A stretch of DNA of 25,364 nucleotides from an uncultured Collinsella sp. (GTDB lineage Bacteria > Actinomycetota > Coriobacteriia > Coriobacteriales > Coriobacteriaceae). The stretch spans positions 1 through 25,364 of the forward strand of contig UQUX01000010.1 in NCBI GenBank assembly GCA_900544425.1, written 5' to 3'. Shown in pieces: positions 6,459 to 13,516 of this stretch. Under the pieces are notes generated by a model. That model ran no database searches. It was not told the DNA's origin and worked only from the letters and a program-made list of their open reading frames with translations. A program made the position numbers and the translations under genes. Each line of letters starts with the position of its first letter. The first letter of the stretch is position 1.

Positions 6459-7136
6459 CTACCTCCCGCGCAGGGCCTTGAGCTTGGCCAGGGCATCGGG
6501 GCTCAGGCGACTGCCCAGAGTCATCTTGATCTGCGGAGCTTCCTCTGCCTCGTGAACGTCGTTATCGATCTGTTTGATCTCGTCCACCAGCATACGGCTC
6601 GAGATGCGCGTGACGCCCTTACCCATGACGACGGCCTGGATCGTGCCGTCGCTCGATACCACGGAGCACGCGCGGCCTTCCTCACGTGCCTCGATGCAGA
6701 GCTTCTGCACCACGGTATCGGCCGAAACACCCGTCGGCGAAAACTCAATGCGCACACCGCGGGCCGGTAGGTTGGGGCGCTCGCTGGAGATATTGCCCGC
6801 GCCGTCAAATACGATCACGGCCTCGTAGCGGCCCTGGGCAAAGGCGGCGACGTCATTAATGAGCGCCGTGCGCGCCATATCGTGAACGTCGCTGGAATAC
6901 GGATCGTCGGAATGGTCGTACACGAGCTTTTCGTAGCGCGGCGTGCAGTGAATCACGTTGTAACCGTCGACCACCAGCAGCTCGGGCTTGTTGGAGTGCA
7001 CCGTCGAGACTGGGTCGGCGATAGCCTGCGCAAACGCATTGCCGCCCACGCCATAGGTCGCAGCCGAAACAATCGGCTTGGCCGAGCCCTCGCCAAAGCG
7101 CTTGGCCTTGGACTTGGCGCGGTTCTTCTTGGACAT
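6459..7136 (-). CDS. yacP: NYN-domain protein, YacP/Rae1-like ribonuclease (225 aa)
   Basis: The N-terminal 15 residues are very basic (MSKKNRAKSKAKRFGEG). The NYN (PIN-like) nuclease fold starts with LLVVDGYNVIH near residue 53, followed by VIVFDGAG and SVVSSDGTIQ, which supply the acidic metal-binding residues of the YacP family. In Bacillus the homologue Rae1 is a ribosome-associated endoribonuclease that cleaves mRNA in the A site. The same role here is inferred. The gene begins 3 nt after the rlmB stop with a strong GGAGG-type site overlapping that stop, so it is the last gene of the operon. The rlmB-yacP pair is conserved in Firmicutes and Coriobacteriia. About 55 residues precede the nuclease motif, longer than in Bacillus. 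Confidence 0.85.
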   Translation of the reverse strand: MSKKNRAKSKAKRFGEGSAKPIVSAATYGVGGNAFAQAIADPVSTVHSNKPELLVVDGYNVIHCTPRYEKLVYDHSDDPYSSDVHDMARTALINDVAAFAQGRYEAVIVFDGAGNISSERPNLPARGVRIEFSPTGVSADTVVQKLCIEAREEGRACSVVSSDGTIQAVVMGKGVTRISSRMLVDEIKQIDNDVHEAEEAPQIKMTLGSRLSPDALAKLKALRGR

Positions 7137-7139
7137 GCG

Positions 7140-8060
7140 CTACTCCTCCCCCATGAGCTCGCCGGCATTGCGGCGCAGCCACTCAAAGCACAGCGCCGTT
7201 GTCGCCTGGGCAACATTGAGGCTCTCGGTCATGCCGCGCTGGGGAAGCTTGGTCAAAAAGTCGCATTTCTCAAGCACCAGGCGCGAGATGCCGTCGCCCT
7301 CGGAGCCCATGACGAGCGCCACGCGGCCCTCGAAGGGAGCATCCCAGCAGCTGCCCTCGGCGTGCTCGGAGGCACCGCCCACCCAAAAGCCAGCGGCCTT
7401 GAGGTCATCGAGCGCACGGGCGATATTGGGAACCTGTGCGATAGGCAGGTGCATGACAGCACCGGCAGAAGTCTTGTAGCTGCCAACGGTCACGCCGGCG
7501 GCGCGCTTGTTGGCAATGATGACGCCCGCCGCGCCCACGACCTCGGCAGAGCGCACAATGGCACCAAAGTTACCGTCGTCGGTCACATGATCGAGCACGA
7601 CGACGAGCGCCGGTCCGTCACCCGCGCGGCCGAGGATGTCGGCGACGTCGGCATAGGGGAAGTTGCCAACCTCGAGCGCAATACCCTGGTGAGCGCCATG
7701 GCTCGACAGCGCATCGAGCTGCGCGCGCGGCACATACTTAATGCGGACGCCCGCGGCATTGAGGTCATCGATCAGGCGCGACAAGGCGGCATCGCGCTCC
7801 CCGCCCTCGGCAATGAGCGCACACTTGATGGGAAAACCAGTGCGTAGCGCCTCGGCGGCAGCACGGCGACCTTCGATAAACTCGCCCTTGGGAGCCTGAA
7901 CGTTGTCGCGGTTGCGATCTCGCTGCGGACGTGCAGCCTGGGCTTGGGAGCGCTCGCGCTGGCCCTTGGGAGCGGCAGCGCGGTCGTTGCGGCGAATCGG
8001 ACGCGAGCCAGAAGCGGCCTGCTTGCCGCCACGAGGCGCACGCTTGCGATTGTCGGCCAT
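7140..8060 (-). CDS. rlmB: 23S rRNA (guanosine-2'-O-)-methyltransferase RlmB (306 aa)
   Basis: This TrmH/SpoU-family enzyme methylates the 2'-O of a guanosine in domain V of 23S rRNA using S-adenosylmethionine. The three SpoU motifs are visible: DGNFGAIVRSAEVVGAAGV, LVMGSEGDGIS and LPQRGMTESLNVAQAT, which form the trefoil-knot cofactor site. The RNA-binding L30e-like domain starts at about residue 62 (EFIEGRRAAAEAL). The first 60 residues are a disordered Arg/Lys/Ala/Gln-rich tail, common in actinobacterial members. The ATG at 8060 is chosen because of AGGAGG 8 nt upstream. A longer frame from 8081 would ignore this site. A terminator and a long stem-loop separate it from cysS, so it probably has its own promoter as well. 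yacP follows after 3 nt. Confidence 0.93.
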   Translation of the reverse strand: MADNRKRAPRGGKQAASGSRPIRRNDRAAAPKGQRERSQAQAARPQRDRNRDNVQAPKGEFIEGRRAAAEALRTGFPIKCALIAEGGERDAALSRLIDDLNAAGVRIKYVPRAQLDALSSHGAHQGIALEVGNFPYADVADILGRAGDGPALVVVLDHVTDDGNFGAIVRSAEVVGAAGVIIANKRAAGVTVGSYKTSAGAVMHLPIAQVPNIARALDDLKAAGFWVGGASEHAEGSCWDAPFEGRVALVMGSEGDGISRLVLEKCDFLTKLPQRGMTESLNVAQATTALCFEWLRRNAGELMGEE

Positions 8061-8087
8061 AAAGTGACCTCCTAAATACAACTATCA

Positions 8088-8135
8088 AACGAAACAAAAT
8101 AAACGACCGCCCATGAATATTAATTCGGGCGGTCG
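8088..8135 (-). terminator. Intrinsic terminator between cysS and rlmB
   Basis: CGACCGCCC (8104-8112) pairs with GGGCGGTCG (8127-8135); the loop holds a further short palindrome. On the minus strand it is followed by TTTATTTTGTTTC, so it ends transcripts from cysS. Confidence 0.75.
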
Positions 8136-8138
8136 GTA

Positions 8139-8240
8139 CGGGTTTTCCAAGTGCCCGAGATTGCCGTGAAAGAGGAGCGACGCGTACTTGAGTACGCGAG
8201 CGACGGTTTGAACGGCAAGGTCGGGTGCTTGGGAAACCCG
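8139..8240 (+). other. 102-nt nested stem-loop element in the cysS-rlmB gap
   Basis: Three coaxial helices are seen. The outer stem of 20 bp (8139-8158 with 8221-8240) has three G-U pairs if read on the plus strand. The middle stem of 7 bp is TTGCCGT (8161-8167) with ACGGCAA (8212-8218). The apical stem is CGCGTAC-TTGA-GTACGCG (8181-8198). Two GAGCGACG direct repeats (8175-8182 and 8198-8205) flank the apical stem symmetrically. The three wobble pairs become A-C mismatches on the minus strand, so the plus strand, antisense to the operon, folds better. It could be a structured RNA, a palindromic repeat element or a 3' UTR structure of cysS. Confidence 0.65.
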
Positions 8241-8246
8241 CGGGGA

Positions 8247-9713
8247 TTAGAGAGATTTGATACGGGTGCCGGCGGCGGTATCCTCAATGGTGAGGCCCAG
8301 GTCCTTGAGCTGGTCGCGGATGGCGTCGGCCAGATCCCAGTTCTTGGCGGCACGGGCCTCGGCGCGGGCCTCGAGAATCTTGGCAGCAGCCTCGTCCACG
8401 TCGTCGCCCGTGTAGGCGACCAGGCCGGCGGCAACGCCTAGCAGACCCAGCGGCAGCTCTACCTTGGGCTCGGGGAGCTCAACGCCAAACGTATCGAGCA
8501 GCTCGGCCAGCGTGTCGGCGGCGGCAAGCGCGGCGGCCTTGTCGGCAGCATCGCCCGCCTGCTCCAGGTACTGGTTGCACTCGGTCACAAAGCCAAAGAC
8601 GGCACCCATGGCACCGGCGGTGTTAAAGTCGTCGTCCATGCACTCCTTAAAGGCGGCGCGGGTCTCGGCGGCCTTGGCGGCAAACGCCTCGGCGGCAGCC
8701 GCATCGGCATCGGCCGTCGCATGGTTCGCGGCCCAACGCAGGTTCTCGACCGTACCGGCGATACGCGTGAGCGAGTTCTCGGCACCCTCCAGGCGCTCCC
8801 AAGAAAAGTCGAGAGGTGAGCGATAGCTCGTCTGCAGCATCAGCAGGCGCAGGGCGGCAGCGGAGTGCTGCTCGAGGACCTCGGCCAGCGTAAAGAAGTT
8901 GCCGAGCGACTTGGACATCTTCTCGCCGTCTACCAGCAGCATGCCCGTGTGCATCCAGGTGTTGGAGAAGCCCTGGTGCCAGGCGCAGGTGGCCTGAGCG
9001 CACTCGTTCTCGTGATGCGGGAAGGCAAGGTCGGAGCCGCCGCCGTGGATGTCGATCGGAGTACCCAGGTAGCGATGCACCATGGCGGCGCACTCGGTGT
9101 GCCAACCGGGACGGCCCTCGCCCCAGGGGCTCGGCCAGCTGGGCTCGCCGGGCTTGGCGGCCTTCCACAGGGCAAAGTCGAGCGGGTCGTTCTTGTCCTC
9201 GTTCTCCTCGATGCGCGCGCCAACCATAAGGTCGTCGATGTTGCGGCCCGAGACCTGACCATAGTTGGGATCGCTGCGCACGGCAAAGTACACGTCGCCG
9301 TTATCGGCGGCGTAGGCGTGGCCCTGCTCGATGAGCGTCTTGATCATGGCGATCATGGGGCCGATCTCCTTGGTGGCGCGAGGACGCACATCGGGATCGA
9401 GCACGTTGGCGGCGCGCATAACGCCGATAAACTTGTCAGAGAACTCCGTCGCAACCTCGGCGGCGGTACGGCCCTGCTCGTTGGCGCGCTTGATGATCTT
9501 GTCATCGACATCGGTGAGGTTCTGGGCAAACGTGACCTCGTAGCCGCTCGCGATGAGCCAGCGACGAATCACGTCAAAGCTGATGAACGTGCGGGCATTG
9601 CCGATGTGGATGTTGTCGTAGACCGTGGGGCCGCACACGTACATGCGGACCTTGCCGGACTCGATGGGCTGGAACTCTTCCTTTTTATGGGTAGCGCTGT
9701 TATAGATACGCAT
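8247..9713 (-). CDS. cysS: Cysteinyl-tRNA synthetase (488 aa)
   Basis: This cytoplasmic class I synthetase charges tRNA-Cys. The signature residues are all present. The HIGH motif is HIGN at 36-39 after CGPTVYDN, and KMSKS is at 265-269. The zinc ligands expected for the family are C27, C208 (HTECAA), H233 and E237 (PHHENE). The C-terminal half carries the usual helical anticodon-binding region and ends with an Ala-rich segment plus a short tail (LTIEDTAAGTRIKSL). The length is close to the Escherichia coli enzyme (461 aa) with a small extension. The ATG at 9713 has AAGGAG overlapping the stop of ispF, only 3 nt away. It is followed by the 102-nt stem-loop and a terminator. No T-box leader is present because the gene is internal to an operon. 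Confidence 0.97.
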   Translation of the reverse strand: MRIYNSATHKKEEFQPIESGKVRMYVCGPTVYDNIHIGNARTFISFDVIRRWLIASGYEVTFAQNLTDVDDKIIKRANEQGRTAAEVATEFSDKFIGVMRAANVLDPDVRPRATKEIGPMIAMIKTLIEQGHAYAADNGDVYFAVRSDPNYGQVSGRNIDDLMVGARIEENEDKNDPLDFALWKAAKPGEPSWPSPWGEGRPGWHTECAAMVHRYLGTPIDIHGGGSDLAFPHHENECAQATCAWHQGFSNTWMHTGMLLVDGEKMSKSLGNFFTLAEVLEQHSAAALRLLMLQTSYRSPLDFSWERLEGAENSLTRIAGTVENLRWAANHATADADAAAAEAFAAKAAETRAAFKECMDDDFNTAGAMGAVFGFVTECNQYLEQAGDAADKAAALAAADTLAELLDTFGVELPEPKVELPLGLLGVAAGLVAYTGDDVDEAAAKILEARAEARAAKNWDLADAIRDQLKDLGLTIEDTAAGTRIKSL

Positions 9714-9716
9714 TCG

Positions 9717-10211
9717 TTACTCCTTAACGGTTTTCTGTAGCAGGCAGACGGCCCAGGCGCCGATTCCCTCGCCCTGGCCTTCCCAACCGAGCTTTTCGGT
9801 CGTAGTGGCGGCGACGCCCACGTTTTCGACGTCAACGCCCAGGGCATGGGCAAGGTTGGCGCGCATGGCATCGCGGTGCGGGGTGATCTTGGGTTGTTGA
9901 CAGGCAATGGTGCAATCGGCATCGACAAACTCGAAGCCCAGCTCGCGCGCATAGCCCATCACGCGAGCGAGCAGCACCATCGAATCAGCACCCTCATAGG
10001 CGGGGTCGGTATCGGGGAATAGCTTGCCGATGTCTCCCCCGCGGCAGGCGCCCAGAATGGCGTCGGCCAAGGCGTGCGCGAGCACATCGGCATCCGAGTG
10101 GCCCAGCAGGCCGCGCTCGTAGGGAATGTCGACACCGCCGATGATACATCGACGCCCCTCCACCAGACGGTGGACGTCGTAGCCATGGCCAATGCGCAGG
10201 TTACTGAACAT
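9717..10211 (-). CDS. ispF: 2-C-methyl-D-erythritol 2,4-cyclodiphosphate synthase (164 aa)
   Basis: IspF catalyses the cyclisation step of the non-mevalonate (MEP) isoprenoid pathway, releasing CMP. It forms cytoplasmic trimers. The metal ligands are visible as D12 and H14 in GYDVHRL and H46 in DVLAHALAD, after the GHSDAD motif. The substrate loop near the C-terminus reads ATTTEKLGWEGQGEGIGA. The length is typical (about 160 aa). The ATG at 10211 lies inside the end of ispD, with an 11-base overlap and a GAGAGGA ribosome site, indicating coupled translation. A frame extension to 10244 is not needed. ispD is directly upstream, so two non-consecutive MEP-pathway enzymes are made together; IspE is not in the window. 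Confidence 0.96.
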   Translation of the reverse strand: MFSNLRIGHGYDVHRLVEGRRCIIGGVDIPYERGLLGHSDADVLAHALADAILGACRGGDIGKLFPDTDPAYEGADSMVLLARVMGYARELGFEFVDADCTIACQQPKITPHRDAMRANLAHALGVDVENVGVAATTTEKLGWEGQGEGIGAWAVCLLQKTVKE

Positions 10212-10929
10212 GGGGAAGGTCCTCTCCCTCGGCCATGCGGCCAAGCAGAATCGCGGTTACGGGACGCAGGTCCTCGGGCACCGTCACCTTAAGGTTATCG
10301 CGCGGGCTCTGGACGCAGCGGACGCGCCCACCCATGCGCTCGACCAGCGACGAATCATCGGTGCCGATAAAGCCCTCGGCAATGGCTGCAGCATGGGCGC
10401 GCTTCATAGCATCGACGCTAAAGATCTGCGGCGTCTGCGCTGCCCAGTAGAGCTCACGCGGCGGCGTCTCGACGATATTGTCGCCATCGACGATCTTGAG
10501 CGTGTCGATCGCGGGCTGGCCGCACACGACACCGTCGAGCGAGCGGTCGCTCACGAGCACGTCGATAGCGTGGTCGATGGCCTCGGTCGTAATGAGCGGA
10601 CGGGCGCCGTCGTGGATAGCGACATATTCGAAACCCGCCGGCACCGCGTGCACGCCGGCGCGGGTGGAATCCTGACGAGTATCGCCGGCATCGGCAAAGC
10701 TGATGGGCGTGTCATAGTCAAACGGTTCGATAGCCAAGCGGCGCATCTCGGCACGGCGCTCGGCAGGGCAAACCACGACGATATGGCCGACCTTGTCGCT
10801 ACGATCGAACGCGCGGATGGACCAGCTCATGAGCGGACGGCCCGCCACGTTAACGAGCTGCTTGCCGCCGGGATTTCCAAAGCGCTGGCCGCTGCCGCCG
10901 GCAACGACCACGGCGCATACGGGCGCCAT
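10201..10929 (-). CDS. ispD: 2-C-methyl-D-erythritol 4-phosphate cytidylyltransferase (242 aa)
   Basis: IspD transfers CMP from CTP to methylerythritol phosphate in the MEP pathway. The nucleotide-binding loop VVAGGSGQRFGNPGGKQL is at residues 8-25, close to the family pattern G-x-G-x-R and K-Q. The substrate motif AIHDGARPLI and the later TPQIF-DA region are also present. The Rossmann-like fold of about 230 residues is complete. The start ATG shares one base with the disA stop (TAATG), a classical termination-reinitiation arrangement. The stop lies 11 bases inside ispF. The disA-ispD-ispF order is conserved with Firmicutes, where the linkage of c-di-AMP signalling and isoprenoid synthesis in one transcript is known but unexplained. 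Confidence 0.95.
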   Translation of the reverse strand: MAPVCAVVVAGGSGQRFGNPGGKQLVNVAGRPLMSWSIRAFDRSDKVGHIVVVCPAERRAEMRRLAIEPFDYDTPISFADAGDTRQDSTRAGVHAVPAGFEYVAIHDGARPLITTEAIDHAIDVLVSDRSLDGVVCGQPAIDTLKIVDGDNIVETPPRELYWAAQTPQIFSVDAMKRAHAAAIAEGFIGTDDSSLVERMGGRVRCVQSPRDNLKVTVPEDLRPVTAILLGRMAEGEDLPHVQ

Positions 10930-11996
10930 TATGCGTTCCCCTGTTTGGTGCCCTTCATGCGGTACAGCGAGTCCGCAAGAATGGCAGGGTTGTTGACGCC
11001 AAAGTCGCCCAAGCGCTCCGGATCCTCGCTGATGTCATCCATGAGCTCCTGCAGCGAGCCGTACTCGTCGACGATCTTCTCGGCCACGCCGTCGCGCACG
11101 ACGGACACGCGCGAAAGCGTGCGCAGGCCCAGCGGCGTCATGACGGAGTCCTCGTCCAAGTCGTCATAGCCCAGAACTGCCGCCACGTGCTGCGGGTCGG
11201 ACAGGTCCTTAGGCGTCATACGGGCAAGCTCAGCGCGAATCTTCTCGGCGTTGGCCTCAGAGGAATCGCTTGCGTAGTCGCGGATCATCAAGTCGTATTC
11301 GGTATCCATGCTGGAGCCCGCGAGCTGCTCGAGCTGCATCTGCACGAGCTTGCCCTGGTTACCCAGCTTGACGATGCAATCCTTAAGCTCGGTCTTTGCC
11401 TGTTGCATGATCTCGAAACTCGAGAAGATGCCGGTGATGTCGGCGAGCGTGACGTAGTCGTCGAGCTCAAGGGCCGTCAGGCGCAGCAGGGAGCGATCGA
11501 GCGACTGACGGGTAGTCTGGAGCGTGGCGACGAGCTGGTTGACCGAGCTCATGATGGTGGTGACGGGCTGGATCTCGTAGCTCTTGCCGTGGACGTATAC
11601 GTTGACGACGGCACGACGAGCCGAAACCGAGATCACGATGGCGTCGGTGAGCACCGACATGCGAGCGGCAGTACGGTGACGCATGCCCGTCTCACTCGTG
11701 GCGAGCGAGGGATCGGGATTGAGGTGGAAGTTGGCACGCAGGATCTGGGTGAGGTCGCCATCGATAACGATGGCACCGTCCATCTTGGAGAGCTCGAACA
11801 GGCGGTTCGAGGTAAACGAAATGTTGAGCGGGAAGCCGTCGTTACCGGCGGCGAGCACGTTTTCGGTGTCGCCGACGCAGATAAGGGCGCCCAGGTGACC
11901 GGCAATGATCATGTCGAGGGCGGTGCGGATCGGCTGACCGGGGGCAGTCAGGCGGATGGCCTGTTCCATACGCTTTTGCAGCTCGTTCTTATCCAA
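10929..11996 (-). CDS. disA: DNA integrity scanning diadenylate cyclase DisA (355 aa)
   Basis: DisA makes cyclic di-AMP from two ATP and scans DNA for branched structures such as Holliday junctions. The DAC domain is at the N-terminus, with catalytic D73-G74-A75 (MDGAIVID) and R106-H107-R108-T109. A helical spine follows at about 150-290, then a C-terminal helix-hairpin-helix region (SLQELMDDISEDPERLGDFG). The length matches Bacillus DisA (360 aa). The only plausible start is a TTG at 11996: the frame has an upstream stop and no ATG or GTG before it, and GGGAG lies 7 nt upstream. This weak start may keep synthesis low. It is the first gene of the operon. No radA is adjacent, though radA precedes disA in many genomes. 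Confidence 0.95.
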   Translation of the reverse strand: MDKNELQKRMEQAIRLTAPGQPIRTALDMIIAGHLGALICVGDTENVLAAGNDGFPLNISFTSNRLFELSKMDGAIVIDGDLTQILRANFHLNPDPSLATSETGMRHRTAARMSVLTDAIVISVSARRAVVNVYVHGKSYEIQPVTTIMSSVNQLVATLQTTRQSLDRSLLRLTALELDDYVTLADITGIFSSFEIMQQAKTELKDCIVKLGNQGKLVQMQLEQLAGSSMDTEYDLMIRDYASDSSEANAEKIRAELARMTPKDLSDPQHVAAVLGYDDLDEDSVMTPLGLRTLSRVSVVRDGVAEKIVDEYGSLQELMDDISEDPERLGDFGVNNPAILADSLYRMKGTKQGNA

Positions 11997-12132
11997 GGCA
12001 TCGCTCCCATCGTATACGCTCCATAAACGTCAATAAGTTTCTCACGGTTTGCCCCTGTGACGCCCGCAAAATCCGATGCTTACAGAATGAGCGAACACAG
12101 CTGAGAGCCCCAATCCAAATGAGCTGCTTATG

Positions 12133-12141
12133 TGGTAGCAT
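12133..12141 (+). promoter_or_regulatory. Extended -10 promoter for the mntP leader
   Basis: TGGTAGCAT is an extended -10 box without a clear -35. It would start transcription near 12148, just before the first riboswitch helix. The rest of the roughly 340-base gap between disA and mntP (12002-12132) shows no gene and no convincing disA promoter. Confidence 0.35.
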
Positions 12142-12150
12142 CGGGATTCG

Positions 12151-12256
12151 CATAAATGAGGGAGTAGTCGCGTGATCGGGTTCGCCTCCGGTGGCGCGGC
12201 AAGTCAACACACTGGCCGATGCGGCCTGGCTTGCCTTAATGAACGAGACTCGTGGC
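12151..12256 (+). ncRNA. yybP-ykoY-type manganese riboswitch upstream of mntP
   Basis: Two conserved loops of this class are recognisable: GGGAGTAG (12159-12166 region) after the P1 5' arm ATGAG, and AACGAGAC (12242-12249) before the P1 3' arm CTCGT. The two arms pair (12156-12160 with 12249-12253). The two GC-rich helical legs lie between them. The 3' arm of P1 is also the start of the terminator stem that follows, so Mn2+ binding that stabilises P1 should prevent termination and switch mntP on. yybP-ykoY control of mntP is established in Escherichia coli. The assignment here is by motif reading. Confidence 0.8.
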
Positions 12257-12290
12257 TGTGCGCGCAACGCGTACGCCACGAGTCTTTTTT
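12247..12290 (+). terminator. Riboswitch expression-platform terminator
   Basis: GACTCGTGGC (12247-12256) and GCCACGAGTC (12275-12284) form a perfect 10-bp stem followed by six T. The stem overlaps the ACGAGAC and P1 bases of the aptamer, so the two folds exclude each other. Confidence 0.85.
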
Positions 12291-12343
12291 GTTACTCCCC
12301 CAAGAGGTACACGCGGGCCCGCCCGCAGAAAGGGAGCCAGACT

Positions 12344-12922
12344 ATGGGACTCGCAGAGCTCGTGTTGCTCGCCGTTGGCCTTTCGATGGACGCCTTTGCC
12401 GTATCCATCTGCAAGGGCCTTGGCATGAAGAAGATCAACCTTAAGGTCGCCGTAGTGCTCGGCCTGTTCTTTGGCGGCTTCCAGGCAGGCATGCCCGTGA
12501 TCGGATGGGCGCTTGGCAGTCAATTCATGAGCATCATCGGCCCCATCGACCACTGGATCGCCTTTATCCTTTTGGCCTTCATCGGCAGCAAAATGCTGTG
12601 GGAAGCCTTTACCGAAGACGAGGATGAAGACGACGGCAAGGATGCCGAGAAGATTGAACTGGGCGAGTACCTGATCCTCGCCATCGCCACCTCAATCGAC
12701 GCCCTGGCCGTGGGCATCTCGTTTGCCGCGCTCTCGGTTGACATCGTGCCCGCTGTATCGCTTATAGGCATCACAACGTTTATCTTCTCCGTCGCCGGCG
12801 TGGCGATCGGCCACACCTTTGGCGCGCGCTACGAAAAACCCGCCACCATCGTGGGTGGCGTCGTGCTTATCCTTATCGGCCTCAAGATTCTGCTGGAACA
12901 CTTGGGGTTTTTGGCGCTGTAA
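12344..12922 (+). CDS. mntP: Manganese efflux pump MntP (192 aa)
   Basis: This is an inner-membrane exporter of Mn2+ of the DUF204/MntP family, with six predicted membrane helices in two repeated halves. The conserved membrane acids are visible: D16 in LSMDAFAVS and D119 in ATSIDALAVG. An acidic loop (EDEDEDDGKDAEK, residues 91-103) lies between the halves. The length matches the family (about 190 aa). The ATG at 12344 follows AAGGGAG at about 9 nt. Longer frames from 12191 run through the riboswitch and are rejected. The upstream manganese riboswitch and terminator show metal-dependent induction. The gene is divergent from disA, and a strong terminator follows before hipB. Confidence 0.95.
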   Translation: MGLAELVLLAVGLSMDAFAVSICKGLGMKKINLKVAVVLGLFFGGFQAGMPVIGWALGSQFMSIIGPIDHWIAFILLAFIGSKMLWEAFTEDEDEDDGKDAEKIELGEYLILAIATSIDALAVGISFAALSVDIVPAVSLIGITTFIFSVAGVAIGHTFGARYEKPATIVGGVVLILIGLKILLEHLGFLAL

Positions 12923-12950
12923 AACACCCTTCAAAACTAAACGTCCGGGC

Positions 12951-12984
12951 AAGGCCTCATGCAGAGTTTTGCATGAGGCCTTTT
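12951..12984 (+). terminator. Terminator of mntP
   Basis: AAGGCCTCATGC (12951-12962) pairs perfectly with GCATGAGGCCTT (12971-12982), with an 8-nt loop and a TTTT tail. Its loop and apical bases contain one copy of the 15-bp hip operator repeat. Confidence 0.8.
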
Positions 12985-13027
12985 CATGCAGACTTTTGCA
13001 TGTCATACTGATATGCAAAAGTCTGCA
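12960..13027. promoter_or_regulatory. Triple 15-bp operator repeats upstream of hipBA
   Basis: TGCAGACTTTTGCAT at 12987-13001 and its exact inverted copy at 13013-13027 are separated by 11 bp. A third copy with one change (G for C) is at 12960-12974, inside the mntP terminator. A possible promoter (TTTTCA at 12981, CATACT at 13004, 17-bp spacing) overlaps the middle copy. HipB-type antitoxins repress their own operon through repeated palindromes, so these are the probable HipB sites. Confidence 0.75.
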
Positions 13028-13042
13028 CGTTAGGAGATCGCC

Positions 13043-13513
13043 GTGGATACCCTTCCCATCACCACACCGCGCCAAGCTGGCATCTACGTGCGCCAGGCAC
13101 GCGATGCTCAGGGTCTCACCCGTGCAACCCTCGCTAAAAAAGCCGGTGTTTCGGAGCGCCTGCTCGCATCGCTCGAGCTGGGAGATGCCACGGGTATTCG
13201 GCTCGACAAGCTGCTGGCGGTTTTCGGTGCTCTCGGACTGGCACTAGTTGCTCAAGGGAATATCGACGACACGAAACATGAGCAGCCAACCGACGCCCCG
13301 CATGCCGATTTGCAACTTTGTAGCACCCCCAGGTGCCATCACACTCAACGTCTTCACCATCGCAACCGACGCGGCGCAGCCATTCCAGCTCTTCCAGATA
13401 CCCCCTTTACGGCCGAGCTCTACGACAAGGCCTTCGCCGATTTCGCCATGTCCAATCTCGGAGTCTCGATTGCCGCAAGCGCATCTGCCCAAACCAAGCC
13501 CGAAGGGAGATAG
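13043..13513 (+). CDS. hipB: HipB-like Xre-family antitoxin and repressor (156 aa)
   Basis: Residues about 8-65 form an Xre-type helix-turn-helix: AGIYVRQARDAQGLTRATLA, then KKAGVSERLLASLELGDATG and a closing Leu-rich helix. It should bind the operator repeats and hold the HipA kinase inactive. The start is GTG at 13043, 6 nt after AGGAG. The C-terminal half (residues 75-156) is longer than in Escherichia coli HipB (88 aa in all). It has a Pro/His-rich stretch and then FTAELYDKAFADFAMSNLG, perhaps a toxin-contact segment. It ends 3 nt before hipA, so the pair is co-transcribed and likely autoregulated. Confidence 0.85.
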   Translation: MDTLPITTPRQAGIYVRQARDAQGLTRATLAKKAGVSERLLASLELGDATGIRLDKLLAVFGALGLALVAQGNIDDTKHEQPTDAPHADLQLCSTPRCHHTQRLHHRNRRGAAIPALPDTPFTAELYDKAFADFAMSNLGVSIAASASAQTKPEGR

Positions 13514-13516
13514 CCA

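Noticed and set aside
8187..8193. CTTGAGT, half of an HspR (HAIR) site
   Set aside because: It is only one half-site and part of the apical hairpin, far from clpC.
9714..9760. T-box leader for cysS
   Set aside because: cysS starts 3 nt after ispF; there is no room for a leader RNA.
12191..12343. Longer N-terminus for MntP
   Set aside because: The extension translates the riboswitch and terminator; the ATG at 12344 gives the family-typical start and has a ribosome site.
13248..13513. Frameshift in the C-terminal half of hipB
   Set aside because: The Pro/His-rich stretch looks odd, but the frame runs cleanly to a stop 3 nt before hipA and ends in a plausible helical segment; alternative frames gave nothing recognisable.
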